Source: JABWBD01 sp040768665
GTDB taxonomy: Bacteria; Planctomycetota; Planctomycetia; Pirellulales; Thermoguttaceae
DNA length: 64,000 nucleotides
Assembly: GCA_040768665.1 (NCBI GenBank)
Contig: JAXGMN010000041.1
Coordinates: forward strand, 61,141-125,140
Direction of reading: 5' to 3'
Every line of letters begins with the position of its first letter. The first letter of the stretch is position 1. The position numbers and the translations under genes are program-made. This document shows, in pieces, positions 16,131 to 25,520 of this stretch. Below the pieces are notes generated by a model that saw nothing but the letters and a program-made list of their open reading frames with translations, did not search any database and was not told where the DNA came from.

Positions 16131-18134
16131 ATGCCGCGCGACCCTGCCGCCGAGGTCGAAAAGCTTCGACAAGAGATTCGCTATCACGACCGTAAGTACT
16201 ATCTCGAGGCGGCCCCGGAGATCAGCGACCTCGAGTATGACCGGCTGCTCGAACGGCTCAAGAATATCGAGGCGGCTCATCCCGAGCTGATTGCGCCAGA
16301 TAGCCCCACACAGCGAGTAGGCGAGCAGCCTGTCGAGGGGCTTGAGTCAGTCGAGCATCGCGTGCCGATGCTTTCGATCGACAACACCTACAGCCTCGAC
16401 GAGCTTCGCAAGTACGGCGACCGAACGTCGAAGCTGTTGAAAGGGGAGTTGATCGAGTGGGTGGTTGAGGTCAAGGTCGACGGCGTCGCCTGCTCGTTGA
16501 TCTACGAGGACGGAGTGCTCCTGCGGGGCGTGACGCGGGGCAACGGCCGCGTCGGCGATGACGTCACGCACAACATCCGCACGATCCCGGACGTTCCGCT
16601 TCGGCTTCTGTCGAGCAACGACCCGCCCGCCGCACTGGAGGTCCGCGGCGAAGTCTACATGACGAATTCCGACCTCGTGCGGCTTAATCAAAAGCAGCGA
16701 GAGAGAGGCGAGGCGCCGTTTGCCAACACGCGCAACGTCACCGCGGGCAGTATCCGCATGCTCGACCCGCGGATCTGCGCGCAGCGCCGCCTGCGATTCT
16801 TCTGCCATTCCGTCGGCCACGCCGAAGGCCTCAAGGCCGAAAGCCATATGGATTTCCTGGAAGAGATGCGGAGCTACGGGCTGCCGGCAACGCCGCACGT
16901 GGAGTGCTTCCAGTCGTTCGACGCGGCCGTCGAACATTGCGAGCAACTCGTCGCGCGGCTGCATGAACTCGATTTCGAAGTCGATGGACTCGTGCTCAAA
17001 GTCAACCGTTTCGAGCAGCGCCGGCGCCTCGGCGCCACCTCGAAAAGCCCGCGGTGGGTGATCGCCTATAAGTTTGAAAAATACGAGGCAACCACGAAGC
17101 TAAAGAAGATCCGCGTCCAGGTCGGCAAGACGGGCACGGTCACGCCGGTGGCCGATCTCGAACCTGTCGAACTGGCCGGCACGATTGTCAGCCGCGCCAG
17201 CCTGCACAATGCCGACGAAATCCAGCGGAAGGACGTTCGCGAGGGAGACGTCGTGGTGGTCGAAAAGGCCGGCAAGATCATCCCCCACATCGTCCGCGTC
17301 GAGAAACACGAACGGAGAGAGCAGCTTCGACCGTTCCGGTTTCCGGAAGACTGCCCGGAGTGCGGCGCGGGGTTGGCCAAAGATGAAGGGGGTGTGTATA
17401 TCCGCTGCCTGAATCCGCAGTGTCCCGCGCAGTTGCGGGAGCGGATCCAGTATTACGCGAGTCGCAACGCGATGGACATTGAAGGACTCGGCGATAAGCT
17501 CGTCAATCAACTGGTCGACGACGGGATCGTGCGGAGCTACGGCGATCTGTACCGGCTGACGCTGGATCAGTTGGTGAATCTGGAACGGATGGGCAAAAAG
17601 TCGTCAGAGAAACTCCTGGCGGGAATCGAGGCGAGCAAGGACCGCGGCCTGGTCCGATTGCTCAACGCCCTGTCGATCCGCCATGTCGGCCCTCGTGTGG
17701 CCTCGGTCCTGGCCGAACGGTTCCGCTCGATCGATGAGTTGATCGAGGCGAGCGAAGAAGAACTGAGCGGCATCAACGAGATCGGCCCGGTGATCGCGAA
17801 GAGCGTCTGCGAGTTTCTGCACAGCGATTTCGGCCGCCGGACGATCGACGATCTGCGAGGCGCCGGCGTGAGCATGGAATCCCACGCCCCCGCGACGACG
17901 GACCGAAAGCCGCTGGAAGGGAAGACGCTCGTCGTCACGGGCACCCTGAACCGATACACCCGCGAGGAAATCGAGCAATTGATCGGCCGGTACGGCGGCC
18001 GCGCGGCATCGAGTGTCTCGAAGAACACCGATTACGTAGTGGCCGGCGAAAAGGCCGGCAGCAAGCTCGCAAAGGCCCGGCAGCTCGGCATTCCGGTGAT
18101 CTCCGAGGACGAGTTCGACACGCTGATCGGGTAG
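16131..18134 (+). CDS. ligA: NAD-dependent DNA ligase LigA
   Basis: A 667-residue protein of normal LigA length. The adenylated lysine is K115 in the motif VEVKVDGVA. Domains in order: Ia domain (RYHDRKYYLEA...EISDLEYDRLL), adenylation domain, OB fold, a four-cysteine zinc finger (CPECGAGL...CLNPQCPAQL), helix-hairpin-helix repeats (LNALSIRHVGPRVASVLAE, GINEIGPVIAKSV) and a C-terminal BRCT domain (GKTLVVTGTLNRYTREEIEQ). It seals nicks in replication and repair using NAD. ATG 16131 matches the family start and has GGAGA upstream; an earlier in-frame ATG at 16056 would add unrelated residues. Confidence 0.95.
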   Translation: MPRDPAAEVEKLRQEIRYHDRKYYLEAAPEISDLEYDRLLERLKNIEAAHPELIAPDSPTQRVGEQPVEGLESVEHRVPMLSIDNTYSLDELRKYGDRTSKLLKGELIEWVVEVKVDGVACSLIYEDGVLLRGVTRGNGRVGDDVTHNIRTIPDVPLRLLSSNDPPAALEVRGEVYMTNSDLVRLNQKQRERGEAPFANTRNVTAGSIRMLDPRICAQRRLRFFCHSVGHAEGLKAESHMDFLEEMRSYGLPATPHVECFQSFDAAVEHCEQLVARLHELDFEVDGLVLKVNRFEQRRRLGATSKSPRWVIAYKFEKYEATTKLKKIRVQVGKTGTVTPVADLEPVELAGTIVSRASLHNADEIQRKDVREGDVVVVEKAGKIIPHIVRVEKHERREQLRPFRFPEDCPECGAGLAKDEGGVYIRCLNPQCPAQLRERIQYYASRNAMDIEGLGDKLVNQLVDDGIVRSYGDLYRLTLDQLVNLERMGKKSSEKLLAGIEASKDRGLVRLLNALSIRHVGPRVASVLAERFRSIDELIEASEEELSGINEIGPVIAKSVCEFLHSDFGRRTIDDLRGAGVSMESHAPATTDRKPLEGKTLVVTGTLNRYTREEIEQLIGRYGGRAASSVSKNTDYVVAGEKAGSKLAKARQLGIPVISEDEFDTLIG

Positions 18135-18209
18135 TGTCTCCTTGTCTCGTGCTCCCAACTCTGTTAATCTGGACAGTTTGGGTTTTACCGGAATCGAGTC
18201 GCCTGGGCA

Positions 18210-18332
18210 GCGCATGAGTGGGGTGATGAAAAAGGGGACTGGCTCCGCAAGACCGTGTATCTTCGGTCCCATTTCCCCCACGATTACTTGCGGTGCCTGT
18301 CCCCTTTTTCATCAGACCGGCGCATGAGTGGG
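18210..18332. mobile_element. Hairpin element at the uvrA start with 13-bp direct repeat
   Basis: The hairpin at 18224-18314 has perfect 16-bp arms TGATGAAAAAGGGGAC and its complement. The inner core is GGGGACTGGCTCCGCAAG facing CTTGCGGTGCCTGTCCCC. The 13-mer gcgcatgagtggg occurs on both sides, at 18210-18222 and 18320-18332; the right copy contains the uvrA start codon. An inverted near-copy of this element is at 33939-34016. Confidence 0.75.
18214..18327 (+). CDS. Short upstream ORF created across the hairpin, overlapping uvrA start
   Basis: From the duplicated start (ATGAGTGGG, 18214) a 37-codon frame (MSGVMKKGTGSARPC...FHQTGA) runs through the hairpin and stops at TGA 18325-18327, overlapping the uvrA ATG by 4 bp as ATGA. 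It is probably not a functional protein. Translation of it could couple to uvrA, or occlude its start. Listed because its geometry may matter for regulation. Confidence 0.25.
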   Translation: MSGVMKKGTGSARPCIFGPISPTITCGACPLFHQTGA

Positions 18333-21188
18333 AACATCCCCGAACCGGGAGTGAACGGCCAGCAGTCCATCCGCATCCGCGGCGCGAGGGTGCACAATCT
18401 CCAGAATCTCGATCTGGACATTCCGCGGAACCAACTGGTCGTCGTGACCGGGCCGAGCGGGTCGGGCAAGAGTTCGCTTGCCTTCGACACCCTCTATGCG
18501 GAGGGTCAGCGGCAGTATATTGAGAGCCTCTCCGTGTACGCGCGGCAGTTTCTCAACCAGCTCGAGCGCCCCGACGTCGATCTGATCGAGGGGCTGCAGC
18601 CGACGATCTCGATCGATCAGCGTGCGGGCGCACACAATCCGCGGAGCACGGTGGCCACGGTCACGGAGGTTTACGACTATCTGCGGCTTCTTTTCGCCCG
18701 CCTTGGGGAACCGACCTGCTACCAGTGCGGCGCTGCGATCCGGCAGCAGAGTCTCGACCAGATTCTTGACAATCTGCTGACCCTTCCCGAAGGCACTCGT
18801 ATGATGGTCCTTGCGCCGATGATCCGAGGACGGAAGGGGCAGCACCGGGAAGTGCTGGAAGAAATCCGCAAGGCCGGACTTCTCCGCGCCCGCGTCGACG
18901 GGGAAGTGGTCGACGTCGAACACCCGCCGGATCTGGTCCGCCAGAAGGCTCATCATATCGAGGCGGTGGTCGATCGCATCGTGGTCCGGGAAGGCGTTCG
19001 CTCGCGACTGGCCGACGCAGTCAAACTGGCTGTTAAACACGGCGACGGATTGATACTGGCCTCCTACGAGGAAAAGGCCGAGGGCGGCAGCAGGTGGCAC
19101 GACCGGCTGTTCAGCACCGTTTACGCCTGCCCCAACTGCAAGATCAGCTACGAGGAACTTGAGCCGCGGACATTCAGCTTCAACAGCCCGTACGGAGTCT
19201 GCCCGAAATGCGAGGGAATGGGCGTTCTCGTCCAGTTCGATCCGGAGTTGGTCGTGACCGACTGGTCGCTTTCGCTCGCCGAGGGTGCCGTCGCCGGCTG
19301 GAAGGCGCCGTCGGTCGCGTTGCCGAAGAAATACCGTGAGCCGTTGGAGGCATTTCTGGCAGCCGCCGGCCTCACGCCGGAGACGCCTCTGGAGTCCCTT
19401 AAACCGAAACAGAGGGAGCAGTTCTTCCGCGGAGATGGCAAGAGATTTCTTGGGTTACTCGTACTTCTGGAAAAGGACTACGCCACAACCACAAGCGAGT
19501 CGAACCGGCAGCGGCTTGAGGCGCTTCGCGGCGAGGTTGTCTGCCCCGAATGCGGCGGGGCTCGCCTTCGCGCGGAAGCGAGGAACGTGCGGGTCGGCGG
19601 CAAGGCGATCCACGAGATTACCGCCATGGCGGTCGGCGAGGCTCGCCGTTTCTTCCGCCAGGTTGCCTTCGCGGAAGAAGACCGCCCCATCTGGGAGCCG
19701 CTCTGCTCGGAGATTTCGTCACGGTTGAGCTTTATGAGCAAGGTCGGCCTGGAATACCTGACCCTGAACCGCCCGGCCGATACCCTCAGCGGCGGCGAAC
19801 TCCAACGCGTACGGTTGGCCAGCGGGTTGGGGTCCGGACTCGTCGGCGTCTGCTACGTGTTGGACGAACCGTCAATCGGGTTGCACCCTCGCGATAATAA
19901 CCGATTGATCGAAGCGGTCCGCGACCTGCAGTCGCTGGGCAATACCGTCCTGGTCGTCGAGCACGACGAGGCGATCATGCGCCGCGCCGACTGGCTGATT
20001 GATCTGGGGCCGGGGGCGGGCCGCCACGGCGGGCGGGTCGTGTCGCTGGGCACTCCCCGGCAGATCGCCCAAGACGCCGACTCGCTCACCGGACGCTATC
20101 TGGCTCGAGAGTTGACCATTCCGGTTCCAAGCCGGCGCCGCAAGGTGGCGAAGACCCGTTCGATCGTGATCGAAGGCGTGCAAACGAACAATTTGAAAGA
20201 CGTCACCGCGTGGTTTCCGCTTTCCGCGCTGGTGTGTGTCACCGGCGTAAGCGGATCGGGCAAGAGTTCGTTGCTCAATGAGACGCTCGCCCGAGCCCTG
20301 ATCCGCCGATTGGGTGGGATTGCGCCGAAGCCGGGGCCCCACAGCAGTCTACGCGGCACAAGCCGCGTCGACAAAGTGGTGATGGTCGATCAGTCGCCCA
20401 TCGGCCGCACTCCCCGAAGCAACCCTGCCACCTATACCGGCGTATTCGACGAGATCCGCAAGGTCTATGCCAACACGCGCGACGCCAAGCGTCGCGGCTA
20501 CAAGGCCGGCCGGTTCAGCTTCAACGTGAAAGGGGGCCGTTGCGAAGAATGCCAGGGGCAGGGGCAGCAGAAGATCGAGATGAACTTTCTGCCGGACCTG
20601 AGCGTTACCTGCCCCGTTTGCGAGGGCAAGCGATTCAACCGCCAGACGCTCGAAATCTTCTACCGCGACCAGTCGATCGCCGACGTGCTCGACATGCGCG
20701 TCGACGACGCTCTCGTTTTCTTTGAAAACTTCCCTGTAATCGCAAGGCTGCTCGGAAGTCTTCAGGAGGTCGGGCTGGGCTACATGACGATGGGGCAAGC
20801 CTCAACCACGCTCTCCGGCGGAGAGGCCCAGCGGATCAAACTGGCCACCGAACTGAGCCGCACCGACACGGGCAACACGGTTTACATCCTCGACGAGCCG
20901 ACCACGGGGCTGCACTTCGACGACATCCGCAAGCTGCTGGACGTACTCAACCGGCTGGTCGATCTCGGCAACACCGTGATCGTCATCGAGCACAACCTCG
21001 ACGTGATCAAATCGGCCGACTGGATCGTCGATCTGGGGCCGGAGGGAGGCGAGCGTGGCGGCCGGATCGTCGCCACGGGAACGCCCGAGGAGGTTGCGGC
21101 GATCGAGGGAAACCATACGGGAGTGCATTTGCGAGAAGTGCTCCACGGGCCAAGCGAACCTCATGCCAGACCGGAAGACCAGTCCTGA
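18324..21188 (+). CDS. uvrA: Excinuclease ABC subunit A
   Basis: A 954-residue UvrA, the damage-recognition ATPase of nucleotide excision repair. Two ABC ATPase halves are visible: Walker A GPSGSGKS at 43-50 and GVSGSGKSS near 640, ABC signatures LSGGELQRVRLASGLGSG and LSGGEAQRIKLATELSR, and Walker B motifs VLDEPSIGLHPRD and ILDEPTTGLHFDD. Zinc-binding pairs are CPNCKISYEE...CPKCEGMG and CEECQGQG...CPVCEGKRF. ATG 18324 gives the usual start (IRIRGARVHNLQNLDLDIPR). A longer frame back to 18255 runs through the hairpin element and is rejected. birA overlaps its last 26 bp. Confidence 0.95.
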   Translation: MSGNIPEPGVNGQQSIRIRGARVHNLQNLDLDIPRNQLVVVTGPSGSGKSSLAFDTLYAEGQRQYIESLSVYARQFLNQLERPDVDLIEGLQPTISIDQRAGAHNPRSTVATVTEVYDYLRLLFARLGEPTCYQCGAAIRQQSLDQILDNLLTLPEGTRMMVLAPMIRGRKGQHREVLEEIRKAGLLRARVDGEVVDVEHPPDLVRQKAHHIEAVVDRIVVREGVRSRLADAVKLAVKHGDGLILASYEEKAEGGSRWHDRLFSTVYACPNCKISYEELEPRTFSFNSPYGVCPKCEGMGVLVQFDPELVVTDWSLSLAEGAVAGWKAPSVALPKKYREPLEAFLAAAGLTPETPLESLKPKQREQFFRGDGKRFLGLLVLLEKDYATTTSESNRQRLEALRGEVVCPECGGARLRAEARNVRVGGKAIHEITAMAVGEARRFFRQVAFAEEDRPIWEPLCSEISSRLSFMSKVGLEYLTLNRPADTLSGGELQRVRLASGLGSGLVGVCYVLDEPSIGLHPRDNNRLIEAVRDLQSLGNTVLVVEHDEAIMRRADWLIDLGPGAGRHGGRVVSLGTPRQIAQDADSLTGRYLARELTIPVPSRRRKVAKTRSIVIEGVQTNNLKDVTAWFPLSALVCVTGVSGSGKSSLLNETLARALIRRLGGIAPKPGPHSSLRGTSRVDKVVMVDQSPIGRTPRSNPATYTGVFDEIRKVYANTRDAKRRGYKAGRFSFNVKGGRCEECQGQGQQKIEMNFLPDLSVTCPVCEGKRFNRQTLEIFYRDQSIADVLDMRVDDALVFFENFPVIARLLGSLQEVGLGYMTMGQASTTLSGGEAQRIKLATELSRTDTGNTVYILDEPTTGLHFDDIRKLLDVLNRLVDLGNTVIVIEHNLDVIKSADWIVDLGPEGGERGGRIVATGTPEEVAAIEGNHTGVHLREVLHGPSEPHARPEDQS

Positions 21189-21960
21189 TCGCCCGATGCT
21201 CGACTTGCAAGTCAAGCGGATCGTCGAGCGGACCTTCGTCGCGGAGGTCGAGCACTATGCTGCCGTTGGTTCCACCAACGATCTGGCCAGACAGTTCGCG
21301 GCCGCCGGTCGGCACTCGCTGCCCCTGCTGATCGTGGCGGATGAGCAGACGGCCGGACGAGGGCGAGGCACGAACCGCTGGTGGACCGGACGCGGCGGTC
21401 TGGCATTCAGTCTGTTGATCGATGCGGCTGCCCGAGGCATCACAAGAGAGCGATCGCCGCTCGTATCGCTGGCCGCGGCGATCGCCGTCGCCGAGGAGGC
21501 GGGGCGCCGGCTGCCGTCGCGTCGCGTCGGACTCCACTGGCCCAACGACGTCTACGTCGAGGGACGCAAGCTGTCGGGGATTCTTGCCGAATTCCTCGCC
21601 GATGGACACGCCGTGTTGGGCATCGGGATCAACACGAACAATTCGCTGGACGAGGCACCGCCGGAGGTGCGAGGTTCGGCTGCAACCTTGGGCGAGCTAA
21701 CCGGCAAGTACCACAACCATACCGAACTGCTGCTCGCAGTATTCGGGCGTTTGGAGACGCTACTGGCCCGACTCGTCGGTCATCCGGCCGAGATCGGCCG
21801 CCGTGCGAACGCACTCTGCCTCCAGCACGGACGATCTCTCTCCATCGAGTCGGGAAGCCGAATGATTCGGGGGCTTTGCGCCGGCATCGACGAGGATGGC
21901 TCCCTCCTTCTCGATACCGGCGAAGGCCGCGAGAAAGTCTTTTCGGGCGTGCTCCGCTGA
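21163..21960 (+). CDS. birA: Biotin-[acetyl-CoA carboxylase] ligase
   Basis: A 265-residue biotin protein ligase without the N-terminal DNA-binding domain found in E. coli BirA, so it is a group I enzyme that should not repress transcription. Motifs: STNDLAR, ADEQTAGRGRGTNRWWTGRG (the biotinoyl-AMP loop, GRGRG in place of the common GRGRRG), HWPNDVYVEGRKLSGILAE and GIGINTNNS. It activates biotin and transfers it to BCCP. ATG 21163 lies inside the uvrA end and overlaps it by 26 bp; ATG 21196 is an alternative. The two genes are probably co-transcribed. Confidence 0.88.
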   Translation: MPDRKTSPDRPMLDLQVKRIVERTFVAEVEHYAAVGSTNDLARQFAAAGRHSLPLLIVADEQTAGRGRGTNRWWTGRGGLAFSLLIDAAARGITRERSPLVSLAAAIAVAEEAGRRLPSRRVGLHWPNDVYVEGRKLSGILAEFLADGHAVLGIGINTNNSLDEAPPEVRGSAATLGELTGKYHNHTELLLAVFGRLETLLARLVGHPAEIGRRANALCLQHGRSLSIESGSRMIRGLCAGIDEDGSLLLDTGEGREKVFSGVLR

Positions 21961-21961
21961 A

Positions 21962-22058
21962 AGCCTATCGAAGACCGTCGGGGAGTGGCCCATTTTTGCG
22001 GAGTCTTCGGAGCAAAATGGGCCTGTCCCCTTGCCCTCGCGAGTTCTTGGGATAGGCT
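21962..22058. repeat. AGCCTATC-armed hairpin element downstream of birA
   Basis: Outer arms AGCCTATC (21962-21969) and GATAGGCT (22051-22058). The strong inner stem is GGGGAGTGGCCCATTTTTGC (21980-21999) with GCAAAATGGGCCTGTCCCC (22012-22030) around GGAGTCTTCGGA. The core is nearly identical to the element before rimO. It lies between the convergent birA and ACT-domain genes. Confidence 0.75.
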
Positions 22059-22065
22059 CTGAGCC

Positions 22066-22518
22066 TCAGCGCGCATGGACCGGCCGCCGGCCGGGAACCT
22101 TCTTCTTCGTCGAAACGGTCCCCTCCGTCAGTACCTTTTGGGCCTTGCCCAAGTCGTTCACTTTGATGACGGCGATACTTCCTCTCGTACCGTTGCCGTT
22201 GCCCAGCGCGCAGTAGGCGTAGTCGATGTTGAGATGGTCTGCCGCAAGCTTTTCACATATTTTTCGAAACGCTCCGGACTGGTTGGGAACCTCGACCAAA
22301 AGGACGTCGGCAGCATCGTACCGCACGTTCATTCCATCCAGCACTTCGGCCGCGGCCGTAAAATCGTCGGGGACAAAGCGAACCGTCCCGCGGTCGCCGG
22401 AATCCATCACCGACAGCGCGCGGAAGTTGACTTTGCTCTTGCCTAATGCTCCCAACATGGCAGCAAGGCGTCCCGGCTTGTTGACCAGCATCACCGAAAG
22501 TTGCTTGGCCGTCTGCAT
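22066..22518 (-). CDS. Tandem ACT-domain protein
   Basis: A 150-residue protein made of two ACT domains. The first starts KQLSVMLVNKPGRLAAMLGA; the second contains LLVEVPNQSGAFRKICEKLA and NIDYAYCALGNGNGTRGSI. ACT domains bind amino acids and regulate enzymes; stand-alone pairs like this are found in many bacteria and their ligand is usually unknown. ATG 22518 has an excellent Shine-Dalgarno (AGGAGGA, about 4-5 nt upstream), which rejects the longer frame to 22674. It is convergent with birA and divergent from the VIT/vWA gene. The C-terminus is basic (TKKKVPGRRPVHAR). Confidence 0.82.
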   Translation of the reverse strand: MQTAKQLSVMLVNKPGRLAAMLGALGKSKVNFRALSVMDSGDRGTVRFVPDDFTAAAEVLDGMNVRYDAADVLLVEVPNQSGAFRKICEKLAADHLNIDYAYCALGNGNGTRGSIAVIKVNDLGKAQKVLTEGTVSTKKKVPGRRPVHAR

Positions 22519-22809
22519 GTCGTTCCTCCTTCTTGCGTTGGCATCTTCGCGAGATGCCAGAACTGATTCACCGCAGCGTGAACGATTCCGGAAAAGCATT
22601 AGAAATTCTAACAAGAGCGGTCTGTCTGACAAACGTTTTCCCGAGTCTCCCCCTGACTGGCTACACCACCCCAAAAAGGCGATCGTGTGAAACGTTTCCC
22701 CCGTCCTCTCCGTCTATACAATGAATTAGGAGTATTGGGCCGACTCCCTTGAGGGGGCCGCAACAACCGTTCTCGCCCGATCACGTCCAACTCACAAGGA
22801 GCATCGGCG

Positions 22810-25134
22810 ATGACTCGCTTTCTATCCCTCATGTTGCTGCTGGCGACGCCGGCCCTCGTCCACGCACAGGGACTCCTGGTCGTGGTCGATCCGGATCAGG
22901 CGATTCGACTACCGCGGCCGATCATCATCTGGCCTCCCCGCCCGCCGGTCGTACAGCCTGAACCGCCGGCGACCTACAAGATCAAGCAACTCAAAGTCAA
23001 CGCCCGGCTCGTCGACCAGGTCGCGCAGGTGCAGGTATCGCAGGCGTTCACCAATACCGGGAGCCGGCAGTTGGAGGTCGCCTTTATCTTCCCTTTGCCC
23101 TACGACGGCGCGATCGACAGCATGACGCTCTTGGTCGATGGTAAGGAGTACCCGGCCAAGTTGCTCAAGGCCGAGGAGGCCCGCAGGCTCTACGAAGAAA
23201 TCGTCCGGAAGAACCGCGATCCCGCCCTGCTGGAATGGATGGGGACGGGGCTCTTCAAGACGAGCGTCTTCCCTGTGCCGGCCGGGCAGTCGCGGACCGT
23301 CTCACTTCGGTATTCGCAACTCTGCCGGAAGCAGGACGGACTCACCGATTTTCTGTTTCCGTTGAGCACGGCCAAGTACACATCGCGAGCCGTGGAGGAG
23401 ATCCACCTGCGGCTGACGATCGAGAGCCGGCAGGAGATCAAGAATATCTATAGCCCGTCGCATTCCGTGAAAATCGACCGCCCCGACGATCGTCATGCCA
23501 CCATTACGTACAAGGCGGAGAACGAAGTGCCGGAGTCGGATTTCCGATTGTTCTACGACACCGGCGAGGGCGAACTGAGCGCGCGAGTGCTCAGCTACCG
23601 GCCGGAAAAGGACGATGAAGGCTACTTTCTGCTCCTGGCGAGTCCCAAGATTGAAGCCGGCGACAAGAAGCGGCCGAAGAAAACAGTCGCCTTCGTCGTC
23701 GACCGGTCGGGGAGCATGACCGGCGAAAAGATCGAACAGGCCCGCGGCGCGCTGAAGTTCGTCCTCAACAACCTTCGCCAAGGCGATTTGTTCAACATCG
23801 TGGCATACGACAGCGAGGTGCAGTCGTTCCGTCCCGAGCTGCAGAGATTCAATGACGAGACGCGGAAGGCGGCTCTTGGCTTCGTCGAAGGGATCTACGC
23901 CGGCGGCAGCACCAATATCCATGCGGCCCTGCAAACCGCGCTGGCGCCCCTCCAGGACTCGAAACGCCCCACTTATGTCATCTTTCTCACCGACGGCCTG
24001 CCTACCGTCGGCGAAACGAACGAAATGAAGATCGTGGAAAACGCCAAGAAGGCGAACAAAGTTCGGGCGAGAATTTTTGCGTTCGGCGTGGGTTACGACG
24101 TCAACAGCCGGTTGCTCGACAAACTGGTGCGGGAAAACTTCGGCCAGAGCCAGTACGTGCGGCCGGACGAGGATATCGAAGATTCCGTCAGCCGGCTCTA
24201 TCGGCGGATCGAGTCGCCCGTGATGACCGACGTGAGAATTGAGCTCGTCTTCGACGAGAAGAGGGAACGCGTCGGAGAACCGATCAGCCGAGTGTACCCA
24301 AAGGGGAGCTACGATCTATTCGCCGGAGAGCAGCTCGTGGTGGTGGGACGCTACAAAAAGTCGGGACCAGCCAAGGTCGTTGTTCGCGGGTCCGTCGGCG
24401 GCGACGCGCAGAAGTTCAGCTTTCCGGCGAAACTCGTCGGGCACAGCGGCGACCAGAGCAACGCCTTTGTCGAAAAACTCTGGGCGATCCGGCGGGTGGG
24501 CGAAATTCTCGACGAATTGGACCTCAAGGGCAAAAACCAGGAATTGATCGAGGAACTCGTCGCGCTGTCTACGCGACATGGAATCCTTACGCCCTACACC
24601 TCGTTCCTCGCCGACGAAAACACCCGCATTCAAGACACGGCCTCCAATCTCCGCCGAGCCGACCGGCGGCTGAATTCGCTCGGCGAGGCACACGGGGCAG
24701 GGGGCTTCGCCCAGCGGGCGTACAAGGGCCAACTCCAGCGATTCGAACAGGCTACCGGCACACCGAGTTTCGCGCTGCCTGGCATGGCAGCCCCCGCCGT
24801 GGGTGCGCCTGCGCCGCGGGCCCAGGCGGGAAGACCCCAGAGCGGAGGGATGGGTGGCATGGCGGCGGAACTGGCCGAATCGGCCGAGGAGATGCGGGCC
24901 GCCGACCGGACCGTTCGCACGGTTGGCAGGCGGGTTTTCTATCGTCGTGACGGGCGGTGGGTCGATTCGACGGTGAGCGAGTCGCAACAGCGGCAAGCTC
25001 GGCAAGTCAAGCAGTTCAGCAACGAGTATTTTGAACTTGCTCGGCAGCACGGTCGTGAACTGGCGCAGTACATGGCGATCGACGATGCCGTTTTGGTGAA
25101 TCTCCACGGACAGGCTTACCTGATCGAGCCGTAG
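22810..25134 (+). CDS. Secreted VIT and von Willebrand factor A domain protein
   Basis: A 774-residue protein with a signal peptide ending ...ATPALVHAQ. A VIT (vault/inter-alpha-trypsin) domain spans about 55-185 (QVSQAFTNTGSRQLEVAFIF, PLPYDGAIDSM, YPAKLLKAEEARRLYEE). A vWA domain spans about 290-460 with an intact MIDAS DRSGS at 298-302 and IFLTDGLPTVGE. The C-terminal part is Ala/Gly/Arg-rich, then ends in a well-folded segment (RRVFYRRDGRWVDSTVSE...NLHGQAYLIEP). Such proteins bind ligands through a metal site at the cell surface; the partner is unknown. The start has AAGGAG upstream. I see no promoter I would trust in the 291-bp divergent gap. Confidence 0.85.
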   Translation: MTRFLSLMLLLATPALVHAQGLLVVVDPDQAIRLPRPIIIWPPRPPVVQPEPPATYKIKQLKVNARLVDQVAQVQVSQAFTNTGSRQLEVAFIFPLPYDGAIDSMTLLVDGKEYPAKLLKAEEARRLYEEIVRKNRDPALLEWMGTGLFKTSVFPVPAGQSRTVSLRYSQLCRKQDGLTDFLFPLSTAKYTSRAVEEIHLRLTIESRQEIKNIYSPSHSVKIDRPDDRHATITYKAENEVPESDFRLFYDTGEGELSARVLSYRPEKDDEGYFLLLASPKIEAGDKKRPKKTVAFVVDRSGSMTGEKIEQARGALKFVLNNLRQGDLFNIVAYDSEVQSFRPELQRFNDETRKAALGFVEGIYAGGSTNIHAALQTALAPLQDSKRPTYVIFLTDGLPTVGETNEMKIVENAKKANKVRARIFAFGVGYDVNSRLLDKLVRENFGQSQYVRPDEDIEDSVSRLYRRIESPVMTDVRIELVFDEKRERVGEPISRVYPKGSYDLFAGEQLVVVGRYKKSGPAKVVVRGSVGGDAQKFSFPAKLVGHSGDQSNAFVEKLWAIRRVGEILDELDLKGKNQELIEELVALSTRHGILTPYTSFLADENTRIQDTASNLRRADRRLNSLGEAHGAGGFAQRAYKGQLQRFEQATGTPSFALPGMAAPAVGAPAPRAQAGRPQSGGMGGMAAELAESAEEMRAADRTVRTVGRRVFYRRDGRWVDSTVSESQQRQARQVKQFSNEYFELARQHGRELAQYMAIDDAVLVNLHGQAYLIEP

Positions 25135-25232
25135 CGAGGATTGCCATTGACCGCGTCCGGCGTTCGCCTATAATCCGCCCCCTGCCGGCTTTTCTCAGCT
25201 TCGGCTTGAAGATGTGCTGGTCGGACTGGTTC

Positions 25233-25279
25233 AGAAAGGGGACAGGCACCTCACCGCGACGGGTTTCTCGGGCCCCTTC
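25233..25279. repeat. Degenerate GGGGACAGGCACC half-element
   Basis: AGAAAGGGGACAGGCACC matches one arm of the hairpin family, but only a short CCCCTTC remains of the other arm. A 17-nt hairpin (CCCGTTT-ttg-AAACGGG, 25304-25320) follows. These are the only structures I see in the 386-bp gap 25135-25520. Confidence 0.45.
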
Positions 25280-25520
25280 AGGGAATCTGGCTGGAAGCCA
25301 GTTCCCGTTTTTGAAACGGGTCTGTGGTTCTCCGTCCAAATGAACTGGACTGGAACACCAGCAGAAGCCGACAAGAATAGTGCCTCGCCGCGCGGCGCAT
25401 TCGCGCCGCTCGGCTGGGAAGCAGAAACATCCTCAGGGAAGAGGATCTATTCTGGCGATACGACACGGAGGTCCCGGGCTGTCTTGCAGCCCCTCTCGTC
25501 CAATGCAGAAGGACACAGCC

